A stretch of 64,000 bases of DNA, taken from assembly GCA_945898015.1 (NCBI GenBank), contig CAMDGM010000007.1:1-64000 (forward strand), written 5' to 3'. The notes below the pieces were generated by a model. The model saw only the letters and a list, made by a program, of their open reading frames with translations, had not been told where the DNA came from and searched no databases. Shown here piece after piece: positions 42,178-49,584 of this stretch (position 1 is its first letter; every line of letters starts with the position of its first letter). The stretch comes from PVC group bacterium. Its GTDB lineage: Bacteria > Verrucomicrobiota > Kiritimatiellia > CAIKKV01. The position numbers and the translations under genes are program-made.

Positions 42178-44321
42178 GAAGCTGAACTCTTCCGGGTCGA
42201 ATCCGGGTCCGACTCACTCGTATAACTCTTATACGCATAACTTCCGACATAATGATAGTAATAATACGAATCGCGGTGAATGTTGATGTTGTTGAGCACC
42301 ACCCCCACCAGGTTCGCCCCCGCGTTCTGGATCATGCTGCGGGCCCGGGCGGCCACATCGCGCGGATAGCTCCGGTGCTCGATCACCAGCAACGTGCCGT
42401 CGGCCTCGCTGCACAGGACCGCCGCATCACTGACGCCGAGGATGGGGGGCGAGTCCAGGAAAATGTAATCATAATCACCTTTGACCGCATCCAGCAAAGT
42501 CCGGATCCGGGGGGAATCCACAATGCCATGCGACCCGGAAACCGACCTGCCGCTGGACAGGAAAGAAAGATTTTCGATGGAGGTGGGCACAATCACCTCG
42601 GCCGGCTTCATCCTCCCCAAAAGGACATCGGACAATCCCACGCGATTGGATAGCCCGATCATCTTGTGCTGGGTCGGCCGGCGAATATCCGCATCCACCA
42701 GCAGCACGCGGCTGCCGAGCTGGGCGAAGACAAAGGCCAGATTGAACAACGAAAGCGATTTCCCCTCCCCCTCGCCGCCGCTGGTGATGCAAAGCACCTT
42801 GCCATGCGCCCACTTCTTGGAAAACTGGATATTGGTTTTCAGGACCCGGTACGACTCCGCGTGCGATCCGTCGCCCTTCTGCGTGTTCAGGGGGCGGCAT
42901 TTCTGGGGAATAACGCCCAGGATGGGGGCGCCAATGAAATCCTCGATGTCCTGCACGGTTTTGACCGAGGTGTCCAGATATTCCAGGAAAAAGGCCAGGC
43001 CGATTCCCACGCCCAGTCCGAGCAGGACGCTGAGCGTGATGTTGATGATCATGTTGGGCGCCACCGGCTGGTCGGGCTCTTCGGCCATCTCAATCACTTC
43101 AACCGGCGTCCGGGGCAATTGGAGGTCCGTTTCTTCCTTCACCACCAGCATTTCGAGCGAATCACAGATCGCCCGCTGGGCATCCAGCTCATGCTCGATT
43201 TTGCGGAACGGCAGGTATTTCTCGCTCGAGGCGCTAATGTCGCTCGCACGGGCCTGCTCCAGATTGAGGTCAATCAGGGCCAGCTCGCGCTGGGAGATCT
43301 CGAATTCCGTCTTGAGCCCCGCCTTCAACCCCTTGAGGGTTTCCTCGATCTTGCGGGTCAACTCGCCCACGACGGTCTGCATCCGCACCACATCGGGATG
43401 CTTGGACCCCAGCGCGCCCTGGAGCTGGCTGAGCGACAGCTGGCTTTCCACGAGCTGCTGGCGCAGGTTGTTCAACATCGTGTCGCCCAACAGGCTGGCG
43501 GCAGCATACAGGAGCTGCTCCCCCTGCATGGCGTTCAGCGCCTCCAGCCGGGTCTGGCGGTCCACCATCTTGTTCTGCGCCCGCATGCGGTCCGATTCGA
43601 GCTCGGAAATCCGGCCTTTATCCATACTGCCCGCGCTCTCGGACCCGCCTCCGAATCCGGTGATCTTCAGCTCCTTGCGCAACGCTTCGAGCTTGTCCTC
43701 CAGATCCTTCACCTTCTGCTGCTTCTCATGGTACGCCTCCTGAAGCGCCACGAGTCCCCGCTCCTTCTCCGTCCGGTTCACTTTCATCCGCTGATCCCGG
43801 TACACCGCCGCGATTTCATTGGCGATCCGGCACGCATCCACGCGGGCCTCCTGCGGCGTGGACCGGTAGGTGCTGCGCTCAATCTGGATTTCAATCAAAT
43901 TGGTGTCCCGGTATTGGTGCACCTTCATGCTTCCCGCCACCAGCTCGTAAGCCCGGATGGACGACACCGCCACGCCGTCATCATTGTACATCTGGCCAAA
44001 ATGGTCCCTCAGCCGCAGGTTGCGGATCACCTCGTAGATGATCGGCTTGGACTGGATGATCTCGAACTGCGTGCGCAGGAAAAAGGGATCGTACACCGTG
44101 GTCGACAAGCCCTGCCCCTTCATCCCCTCCACGCTCGGCGTTTCCCGGTTCACGGCAATCCGGGTGGACGCCCGGAACGTCTTGGGAAGATAATAGGTGA
44201 CCACCGCGCCCGTAATCACAATGAACAGGAAAATCGCAATCACGATTTCCTTGCGTGACCGGACGACCTGCCAATAATCCCAGAAATGGACAGCGCTGGA
44301 CTGGGTTTGATTTTGTTCCAT
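42174..44321 (-). CDS. Wzc-like polysaccharide co-polymerase with BY-kinase domain
   Basis: A 715-residue inner-membrane protein that sets chain length and drives capsule or exopolysaccharide export. The N-terminal helix IAIFLFIVITGAVVTYYLP (near 35) and second helix INITLSVLLGLGVGIGLAF (near 420) flank a long periplasmic coiled coil (residues about 180-385). The cytoplasmic bacterial tyrosine kinase domain has Walker A SGGEGEGKS near 520, A' LLVDADIRRP and Walker B YIFLDSPPI. The tail is a Tyr cluster (SYYYYHYVGSYAYKSY), the autophosphorylation site. The start is set at the ATG 44319-44321; GTG codons 6 and 12 bases upstream are possible. It lies 15 bases after the barrel gene. Confidence 0.9.
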   Translation of the reverse strand: MEQNQTQSSAVHFWDYWQVVRSRKEIVIAIFLFIVITGAVVTYYLPKTFRASTRIAVNRETPSVEGMKGQGLSTTVYDPFFLRTQFEIIQSKPIIYEVIRNLRLRDHFGQMYNDDGVAVSSIRAYELVAGSMKVHQYRDTNLIEIQIERSTYRSTPQEARVDACRIANEIAAVYRDQRMKVNRTEKERGLVALQEAYHEKQQKVKDLEDKLEALRKELKITGFGGGSESAGSMDKGRISELESDRMRAQNKMVDRQTRLEALNAMQGEQLLYAAASLLGDTMLNNLRQQLVESQLSLSQLQGALGSKHPDVVRMQTVVGELTRKIEETLKGLKAGLKTEFEISQRELALIDLNLEQARASDISASSEKYLPFRKIEHELDAQRAICDSLEMLVVKEETDLQLPRTPVEVIEMAEEPDQPVAPNMIINITLSVLLGLGVGIGLAFFLEYLDTSVKTVQDIEDFIGAPILGVIPQKCRPLNTQKGDGSHAESYRVLKTNIQFSKKWAHGKVLCITSGGEGEGKSLSLFNLAFVFAQLGSRVLLVDADIRRPTQHKMIGLSNRVGLSDVLLGRMKPAEVIVPTSIENLSFLSSGRSVSGSHGIVDSPRIRTLLDAVKGDYDYIFLDSPPILGVSDAAVLCSEADGTLLVIEHRSYPRDVAARARSMIQNAGANLVGVVLNNINIHRDSYYYYHYVGSYAYKSYTSESDPDSTRKSSAS

Positions 44322-44336
44322 GGGCACAACCACGCT

Positions 44337-45542
44337 CTAGAAATTGACGGCCACCATCACGGACAACGTATTGCGCGTGAACGATTCACGGACATCCGAG
44401 GTCCAGTCCTCAAGCTCGTACGTCACACGCCCGGAATACCGGCTCCCCTTGGGGCAATAAAGCAAGCCCATCTGGTAATCGACGAGGGTGTCGTCGCCAT
44501 CCACAAGCGCCTGACCCAAGGCGGCCGGATCCCCCGCAACCGCATGCTTGACCTTGTACTGCCCGTTATCAAACACAATCTGGGCATACGGGGAGAGGCT
44601 CTCGGACAACGTGCAGGTCCCCCTCAGGGAAAACCGGAGGTTCTCCTTGGACGCATACAGGGACCGGTCGGAGGGCTGGGTTGAATATTCCGTAGCTCCT
44701 TCGACTTTCAAACAGCTGACCGGCTTGAATTCCACGGACACCAGCACATAAGGCATGGCCGAGTTGTCCTCCGAGGACGAATAATCCACGAACTCGTACC
44801 CGAGGGACATCGCCCCCTTGAGCTGCTCATTGAATGAACGATCTACGCCCACACCGGCCAGATACCCCTTGTAATCGCCCCGCACGCTGTTTTTATACGT
44901 GGGCTGATCGTACCCCACGAACGCGAAAACATGATAATCCGGCTCCAGCAGGTACCCCAGCGAACTGTTCAACTCCAGCCGGTCTTCGTCGCCAACATCG
45001 GCAAACTGGCTGTCCTGATACCGCTTGAACAAATAGGACCCGTCCACACTCAACTGGGTTCGTTCACTGACGCCATAGGCGAGCCATCCCTTGGTCTGGT
45101 TGAACCAATAGCTCGCATTTTCGCGGACCGTGACCCCGCCCTGCGTGACATTCGGATCGTCCGTCATCTCGAACTTGTTTACAGCGCCCAGCGTCAGGCG
45201 GTACGACGGCGCATGCTGCACGCTGGCCTCCACGGCATGATACAGCTCCGACTCATTCTGATCGGGCCGGGGATTGTCCCGCCACAACAGGGCAGGCGTA
45301 TAGGAAATGAAGGTTTGCGTGACCAGATCGTCCAAGGTCAACCGCGCGCCCGGGGTGAAGCTCAGCGTGGTCATGGCTTCCTTGCCCTGCTCCGTGGCAT
45401 CCCGGTTGTCATCGAATCGAATATTTCCGGCAACGGAAAAAACCAACGTGTCCGGAGTAACCGCAATCGGCGCCGCGCTAGCATATCCGGCTAAACTCGC
45501 CAACAGCGCCACCCCCAGCCCGCCCCACGATGTTAATTTCAT
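44337..45542 (-). CDS. Outer-membrane beta-barrel protein of the exopolysaccharide set
   Basis: A 401-residue outer-membrane barrel (OMP_b-brl_2 type). A signal peptide (LGVALLASLAGYASAAP) ends near residue 24. Alternating aromatic/polar strands end in a terminal SVMVAVNF with C-terminal Phe. A segment FSVAGNIRFDDNRDATEQGK is typical of the family. It has an AGGAG ribosome site and a good promoter. It leads the operon barrel, co-polymerase, export lipoprotein. It may be the outer conduit of the polymer, but a structural role is also possible. Confidence 0.75.
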   Translation of the reverse strand: MKLTSWGGLGVALLASLAGYASAAPIAVTPDTLVFSVAGNIRFDDNRDATEQGKEAMTTLSFTPGARLTLDDLVTQTFISYTPALLWRDNPRPDQNESELYHAVEASVQHAPSYRLTLGAVNKFEMTDDPNVTQGGVTVRENASYWFNQTKGWLAYGVSERTQLSVDGSYLFKRYQDSQFADVGDEDRLELNSSLGYLLEPDYHVFAFVGYDQPTYKNSVRGDYKGYLAGVGVDRSFNEQLKGAMSLGYEFVDYSSSEDNSAMPYVLVSVEFKPVSCLKVEGATEYSTQPSDRSLYASKENLRFSLRGTCTLSESLSPYAQIVFDNGQYKVKHAVAGDPAALGQALVDGDDTLVDYQMGLLYCPKGSRYSGRVTYELEDWTSDVRESFTRNTLSVMVAVNF

Positions 45543-45599
45543 AAAATACTCCTATTCCCGGAAGACCCCTCCGCCCTCAGCCATTACCTAGCATTTAGA

Positions 45600-45628
45600 A
45601 GTATCGGGTATTCTTTTCGGCGTGTCAA
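45600..45628 (-). promoter_or_regulatory. Promoter of the exopolysaccharide export operon
   Basis: On the minus strand, TTGACA (45628-45623) and GATACT (45605-45600) are 17 bp apart. The predicted start near 45593 leaves a leader of about 50 bases with an AGGAG site. It is divergent from the promoter at 45658. Confidence 0.6.
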
Positions 45629-45657
45629 TTCTTTCCCCCTCAAAAACGAGGCCGCCA

Positions 45658-45687
45658 TTGACAGCCACGAGTCAGTCCCCCTAAACT
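45658..45687 (+). promoter_or_regulatory. Promoter of the hydrolase-UroD gene pair
   Basis: TTGACA at 45658-45663 and TAAACT at 45682-45687 are 18 bp apart. The predicted start near 45694 is followed by GAGGAGG at 45703-45709. Confidence 0.65.
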
Positions 45688-45712
45688 CCTTCGCTACAAC
45701 GTGAGGAGGCTT

Positions 45713-46804
45713 ATGAGTTCACCGGTGCTCGATTTCAAGCTGGAAAAACGCCTGCAACCCGCCAAACTCCTATGGGCCCGCTACCGCCCGGGGGACGCCC
45801 CGTTCCGATTCACCGCCCGGACCCCCGCCGAGGCCGCCCGCTGGCAGGCCCGCACCCGCGCGGCACTCACGGCCGCCCTCGGGTTCGCCGACCTCGCCCC
45901 CGCCGCCCTCTCGCCCCGCCGGATCGAACGCGTGGACAAGGGGGACTACGTCCGTGAAAAAATCCTGCTCCGCACCTCCCGCGACTCCCTCATGCCGGTC
46001 TACCTGCTCATTCCCAAGGGGCTTCGCCGCCCCACGCCGGCCATCCTCGCCTTCCACGGCCACGGTTACGGCGTCAAGGACATCGTCGGCCTCTGGGAAA
46101 ACGGTGAAGAACGAAACACCCCCGACGGCTATCACAAGGACTTCGGCGTCGCGCTCTGCCGCCGCGGCTTCGTGGTCGCCGCACCCGAAATCTCCTGCTT
46201 CGGCGAGCGCCAGTCCGACTTCGCCTGGCTCTACAAGGGTCTCGGCTCCCCCGTCCCCTCCACCTGCACCCAATCCGCCTTCCTCGCCTCCCACCTCGGC
46301 GGCACCGTGCTCGGCCTGCGCATCCAGGACGCCCGAAAACTCGCCGACTACCTCCTGGCCCGCCCCGAGGTCAAGGGCGCGGCGCTCGGCGCCATGGGCA
46401 TCTCCGGCGGCGGCATGCACACCTTTTTCTCCGCCTGCCTCGACCCCCGGATCAAAGCCTGCGTGGTGAGCGGGTACTTCAGCACGTTCCGGGACAGCAT
46501 CCTCGCCATGCATCACTGCCCCTGCAACTTCGTCCCCGGCCTGGGCCGGTTCGGCGAAATGAGCGATCTCGCCGGCCTCATCGCCCCGCGCCCCATGCTC
46601 GTCGAGGCCGGAATCCGCGACCCCATCTTCCCGCTGCCCGCCGTTAAAAAAGGGCTGGCCGCCGCCCGCCGGGTTTACGCCCGCTTCGACGCCGCCACCC
46701 AGGTCGCCTCCGATATTTTCGACGGCCGCCACCAGATCAGCGGCCGCCGGGCCTATGATTTCCTCGCCACTCATCTCGGCTTGAACGCCTCCGCTCAAGG
46801 ATAA
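45713..46804 (+). CDS. Alpha/beta hydrolase (abhydrolase_7/dienelactone-hydrolase-like)
   Basis: A 363-residue cytoplasmic hydrolase. The catalytic triad candidates are Ser in GAMGISGGGMHT near residue 227, Asp in EAGIRDPIFP near 303 and His in FDGRHQISG near 343. The oxyanion region has AILAFHGHGYGVKDIVG. This pattern fits PF12715-like esterases, often acetyl esterases of sugar gene clusters. The ATG at 45713 has GAGGAGG only 3 bases upstream, which is tight but still the best choice. It is followed 9 bases later by the UroD-like gene, so the two are one transcript. Confidence 0.75.
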   Translation: MSSPVLDFKLEKRLQPAKLLWARYRPGDAPFRFTARTPAEAARWQARTRAALTAALGFADLAPAALSPRRIERVDKGDYVREKILLRTSRDSLMPVYLLIPKGLRRPTPAILAFHGHGYGVKDIVGLWENGEERNTPDGYHKDFGVALCRRGFVVAAPEISCFGERQSDFAWLYKGLGSPVPSTCTQSAFLASHLGGTVLGLRIQDARKLADYLLARPEVKGAALGAMGISGGGMHTFFSACLDPRIKACVVSGYFSTFRDSILAMHHCPCNFVPGLGRFGEMSDLAGLIAPRPMLVEAGIRDPIFPLPAVKKGLAAARRVYARFDAATQVASDIFDGRHQISGRRAYDFLATHLGLNASAQG

Positions 46805-46813
46805 ACCCAATCC

Positions 46814-47845
46814 ATGACCCCCCGCGAACGGTTCCAGGCCGCCATGAACTTCAAGCCCTTTGACCGCCTGCCCCTCATCGAATGGGCCGGCTGGTGGGGC
46901 GACACCACCCAGCGCTGGCGGCAGGAAGGCCTGCCCGCGGACCTGGATTTTTACGGCATCCACGACCATTTCGGGCTGGACCGGCACATGCAGGATTGGA
47001 TCCGGGCGTTCAAACCCGGCTGCCCGGCGCCCGACGGCGCCCGTGGCATCGGCATCGTGCGCGATCGGGATCATTACGAAAAGGTCATCCGCCCCCTCCT
47101 GTTCCCCCGGCCGGCCATCAACCGGCCCGAGTGGGAGAAGCGCGCGGCCCTGCAGGCCGCCGGCAAGGCCGTGCTCTGGTTCACGGTCGAGGGCTTCTAC
47201 TGGTTCCCCCGCCGCATCCTCGGCACGGAGGCCCACCTGCTCGCCTTTTATGACGACCCCGCGCTCATCACCCGGATCAACGGGGACCTGACCGAGTGGA
47301 TCCGGGATGTGATCGAGGAGATATTCTCGATCTGCACGCCCGACTTCATGACCTTCGCCGAGGACATGAGCTACAACAATGGGTCCCTGCTTTCCAAGGA
47401 GCTGTTCGACGCCTTTCTGGCCCCTTACTACCGGGAGCTCTGCCCGCGCCTCCAGCAAAAGGGCACCTTGATCATCGTCGATTCCGATGGCGACATCACG
47501 GAGCCGGCCCGCTGGTTCGAGGCGGTCGGCGTGCAGGGCGTCCTGCCCCTGGAACGCCAGGCCGGCGTCGATATCGCGCGCCTGCGGGCCGATCATCCGG
47601 ATATGCGGTTCATCGGCCACTATGACAAGATGGTGATGAACCGAGGCGAGGCGGCCATGCGAAAGGAATTCGAGCGGCTCGTGCCCACCGCCGCCCAGGG
47701 CGGGTTCCTGATCTCCTGCGACCACCAGACCCCGCCGGGCGTCTCCTACGAGGACTACAAACTGTACACGCGGCTGTTCCGGGAATATGCGGAAGAAGCG
47801 GGACGGTTATCGCGCCAGATCCCCGTCAAGGGGTCGGCGAAGTAG
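46814..47845 (+). CDS. Uroporphyrinogen-decarboxylase-family protein (non-HemE, methyltransferase-like)
   Basis: A 343-residue TIM-barrel protein of PF01208. It starts MTPRERFQAAMNF, a family signature, and has FAEDMSYNNGSLLS near residue 190, VDSDGDITEPARWF near 225, and FISCDH-like FLISCDHQTPPGVSYE near 300. The Arg pair of true HemE is absent, so it is probably a paralogue in the corrinoid-methyltransferase-like or sugar-linked branch common in PVC gut and sediment bacteria. It lacks a partner corrinoid protein nearby. It overlaps the convergent secreted-protein gene by 20 bases. Confidence 0.75.
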   Translation: MTPRERFQAAMNFKPFDRLPLIEWAGWWGDTTQRWRQEGLPADLDFYGIHDHFGLDRHMQDWIRAFKPGCPAPDGARGIGIVRDRDHYEKVIRPLLFPRPAINRPEWEKRAALQAAGKAVLWFTVEGFYWFPRRILGTEAHLLAFYDDPALITRINGDLTEWIRDVIEEIFSICTPDFMTFAEDMSYNNGSLLSKELFDAFLAPYYRELCPRLQQKGTLIIVDSDGDITEPARWFEAVGVQGVLPLERQAGVDIARLRADHPDMRFIGHYDKMVMNRGEAAMRKEFERLVPTAAQGGFLISCDHQTPPGVSYEDYKLYTRLFREYAEEAGRLSRQIPVKGSAK

Positions 47846-48311
47846 CCGGCGCATTCGTCGCGCCCGTAGTCGATGCCGCATTCGTGGCGCCGGCCAACGG
47901 CGCAGGCGTCACCGCCACCGGCTCCGGAACCGGCGCGGGCGGGAGCGACTCAGGCGCATCCTTGAAGGCCGAAACAATCAACCAGTCCCGACCATCCCGC
48001 CGCTCGATCGAACCATTCACGCACACCTTGCGGGTCTTGGGCGTTGCCGCCAGTTCCCGGGCTTTCTCGTTCACCTCCACCGCCACCAGCTTCTCGCCCA
48101 CCACCAGGCGAACAGCCTGCACATCGCCCTTATTGTCCCGTAGCACCCGCACAAAACCCGTCCATTCCGGAGTTGCGGCAGAAAGAATTTCCGCGGCGGG
48201 AGCATTCGTCACCACCCCGGCCGCCGGCGTAATAGCGGCCGCGGGCGCTTGCGCCGCCACCCAGGACCAAGCCGCACACACAACCACCATGCTTCCAAAA
48301 ATCTTTTTCAT
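47826..48311 (-). CDS. Small secreted protein of unknown function
   Basis: A 161-residue exported protein. The ATG at 48309-48311 follows AAGGAG. A signal peptide (MVVVCAAWSWVAAQAPAA) is followed by an Ala/Thr-rich linker and a compact beta domain (FVRVLRDNKGDVQAVRLVVG, VNGSIERRDGRDWLIVSAF). The end is an Ala/Pro/Thr tail. The core looks like an OB-fold or BON-like bacterial envelope domain, but I cannot name a family. It converges on the UroD-like gene. TTGACA at 48393-48388 (minus) could be part of its promoter; the -10 box is poor. Confidence 0.6.
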   Translation of the reverse strand: MKKIFGSMVVVCAAWSWVAAQAPAAAITPAAGVVTNAPAAEILSAATPEWTGFVRVLRDNKGDVQAVRLVVGEKLVAVEVNEKARELAATPKTRKVCVNGSIERRDGRDWLIVSAFKDAPESLPPAPVPEPVAVTPAPLAGATNAASTTGATNAPATSPTP

Positions 48312-48459
48312 CCGACATTCTCCTTGGCTTTTTCTCAACAGTTTCACCCCTGTCAGGTAAATTCAATATCCTCTCTCTCCGCCAGCCTGTCAACAGGATG
48401 TTATCCCGTACATGGTTGTATTTACTTATCTTCCTTTTTTCGTATAGTTTGATTATACC

Positions 48460-48489
48460 TTGACGTTCAAGCAGCCTGTTCCCTAAAAT
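48460..48489 (+). promoter_or_regulatory. Promoter of the CBS-domain gene
   Basis: TTGACG at 48460-48465 and TAAAAT at 48484-48489 are 18 bp apart, each matching consensus at five of six positions. The predicted start near 48496 leaves a 17-base leader with AAAGGAG. Confidence 0.7.
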
Positions 48490-48512
48490 GAGAGCAAACA
48501 AAAGGAGACATC

Positions 48513-48953
48513 ATGAATACGCCGATCAGTCAACTGCTGGACCGCAAGGGCCGGGACGTCGTCACCGTTTCATCATCCTCCTCCATTTTCGAAGCCATTG
48601 AACTCATGGAGGCCAAGAAAGTCGGCTGTCTCCTGATCATGAACAAAAACGGCACCTTGGCCGGCATCCTGTCGGAACGCGATTGCTTCCGCAAGGTCAT
48701 CCTTCTCGAAAAACATCCCCGGTCCGTCCTGGTCAAGGACGTCATGACCAAGAAAGTCATCTACATCACACCCGACACTACCGTGGACGACTGCATGTCG
48801 GTGATGACGCAAAAACGCTTCCGCCACCTTCCCGTAATCGAGCACGATAAAGTGTGCGGCCTCATCTCCATCGGCGACGTGGTGAAATTCATGGCCGTCG
48901 AACAGGACTTGATGATCCGCAATCTGGAAAAATATATCGAGGGCTCCTTATAG
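48513..48953 (+). CDS. CBS-domain pair protein
   Basis: A 146-residue stand-alone Bateman module. CBS1 has VTVSSSSSIFEAIELM and GILSERDCFRKV near residue 55; CBS2 has VIYITPDTTVDDCMSVM and GLISIGDVVKF near 123. Such modules bind AMP, ATP or NAD-type ligands and regulate a partner. AAAGGAG lies 6 bases before the ATG. The hydrogenase operon begins 79 bases downstream on the same strand, so it may be co-transcribed and may report energy or redox state, an inference from position. Confidence 0.88.
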   Translation: MNTPISQLLDRKGRDVVTVSSSSSIFEAIELMEAKKVGCLLIMNKNGTLAGILSERDCFRKVILLEKHPRSVLVKDVMTKKVIYITPDTTVDDCMSVMTQKRFRHLPVIEHDKVCGLISIGDVVKFMAVEQDLMIRNLEKYIEGSL

Positions 48954-49032
48954 ATCGACCGCACGTGCCCGGGAGACCGGACAGCGGTCAGCTCTCCCAC
49001 CACCGCCTGCAAGAATCCCACCGGAGAGTCTC

Positions 49033-49584
49033 ATGCCCAAAAAAAACGCCCCTGCTCCCTGCGCTTGCCAAGCGGGAGAACCCGTTTCCAAGGCCACCCT
49101 CGACGCCCGGCTGGACGAGGTGATCGCCGAGTATAAAGACAAGCCCGGCGGCCTGATCCCGGCGCTCCAGCTGACGCAGGCCACCTTCGGCTACCTCCCG
49201 GAACCGGCATTAAAGAAAATCAGCGCCGGCTTCGGCATGCCCTACAGCGAAGTCGCCGGGGTCGTCAGCTTCTACTCCTTTTTCACCACCCACCCGCGCG
49301 GCAAATACCTCGTCCGCGTCTGCATGGGCACCGCCTGCTATGTGCGCGGCGGCAAGGACGTCCTCGAGGCCATGAAAAAGAAGCTGGCCATCGACGTGGG
49401 CCAGACCACCGGCGACCGTCTCTTCTCACTCGAAGTCGGCCGGTGTTTCGGCGCCTGCGGCATGGCCCCCGTCGTGATGATCAACGAGACCGTCCACCAG
49501 CGCGTCAAGCCCGCCCGCATCGGGGACCTGCTCAACCGGGTCCTGGCGGCAGATGAAAAACCGGCCACCCAGGAGCGTCCATGA
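49033..49584 (+). CDS. hydC: HydC/NuoE-like [2Fe-2S] subunit of an [FeFe] hydrogenase
   Basis: A 183-residue thioredoxin-fold subunit. The [2Fe-2S] ligands are CMGTACYVRG (C-x4-C) near residue 97 and GRCFGACG (C-x3-C) near 137. A helical N-terminal domain (ALQLTQATFGYLPE) is typical of NuoE. A GGAGA ribosome site lies 5 bases before the ATG. The stop overlaps the HydB start (ATGA at 49581-49584). In trimeric bifurcating hydrogenases this subunit passes electrons between the flavin subunit and HydA. Confidence 0.93.
   Translation: MPKKNAPAPCACQAGEPVSKATLDARLDEVIAEYKDKPGGLIPALQLTQATFGYLPEPALKKISAGFGMPYSEVAGVVSFYSFFTTHPRGKYLVRVCMGTACYVRGGKDVLEAMKKKLAIDVGQTTGDRLFSLEVGRCFGACGMAPVVMINETVHQRVKPARIGDLLNRVLAADEKPATQERP

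Noticed and set aside
45770-47725. 651-codon open frame antisense to the hydrolase and UroD-like genes
   Set aside because: It spans two real genes and their junction; Gly/Glu/Ala-rich with no domain.
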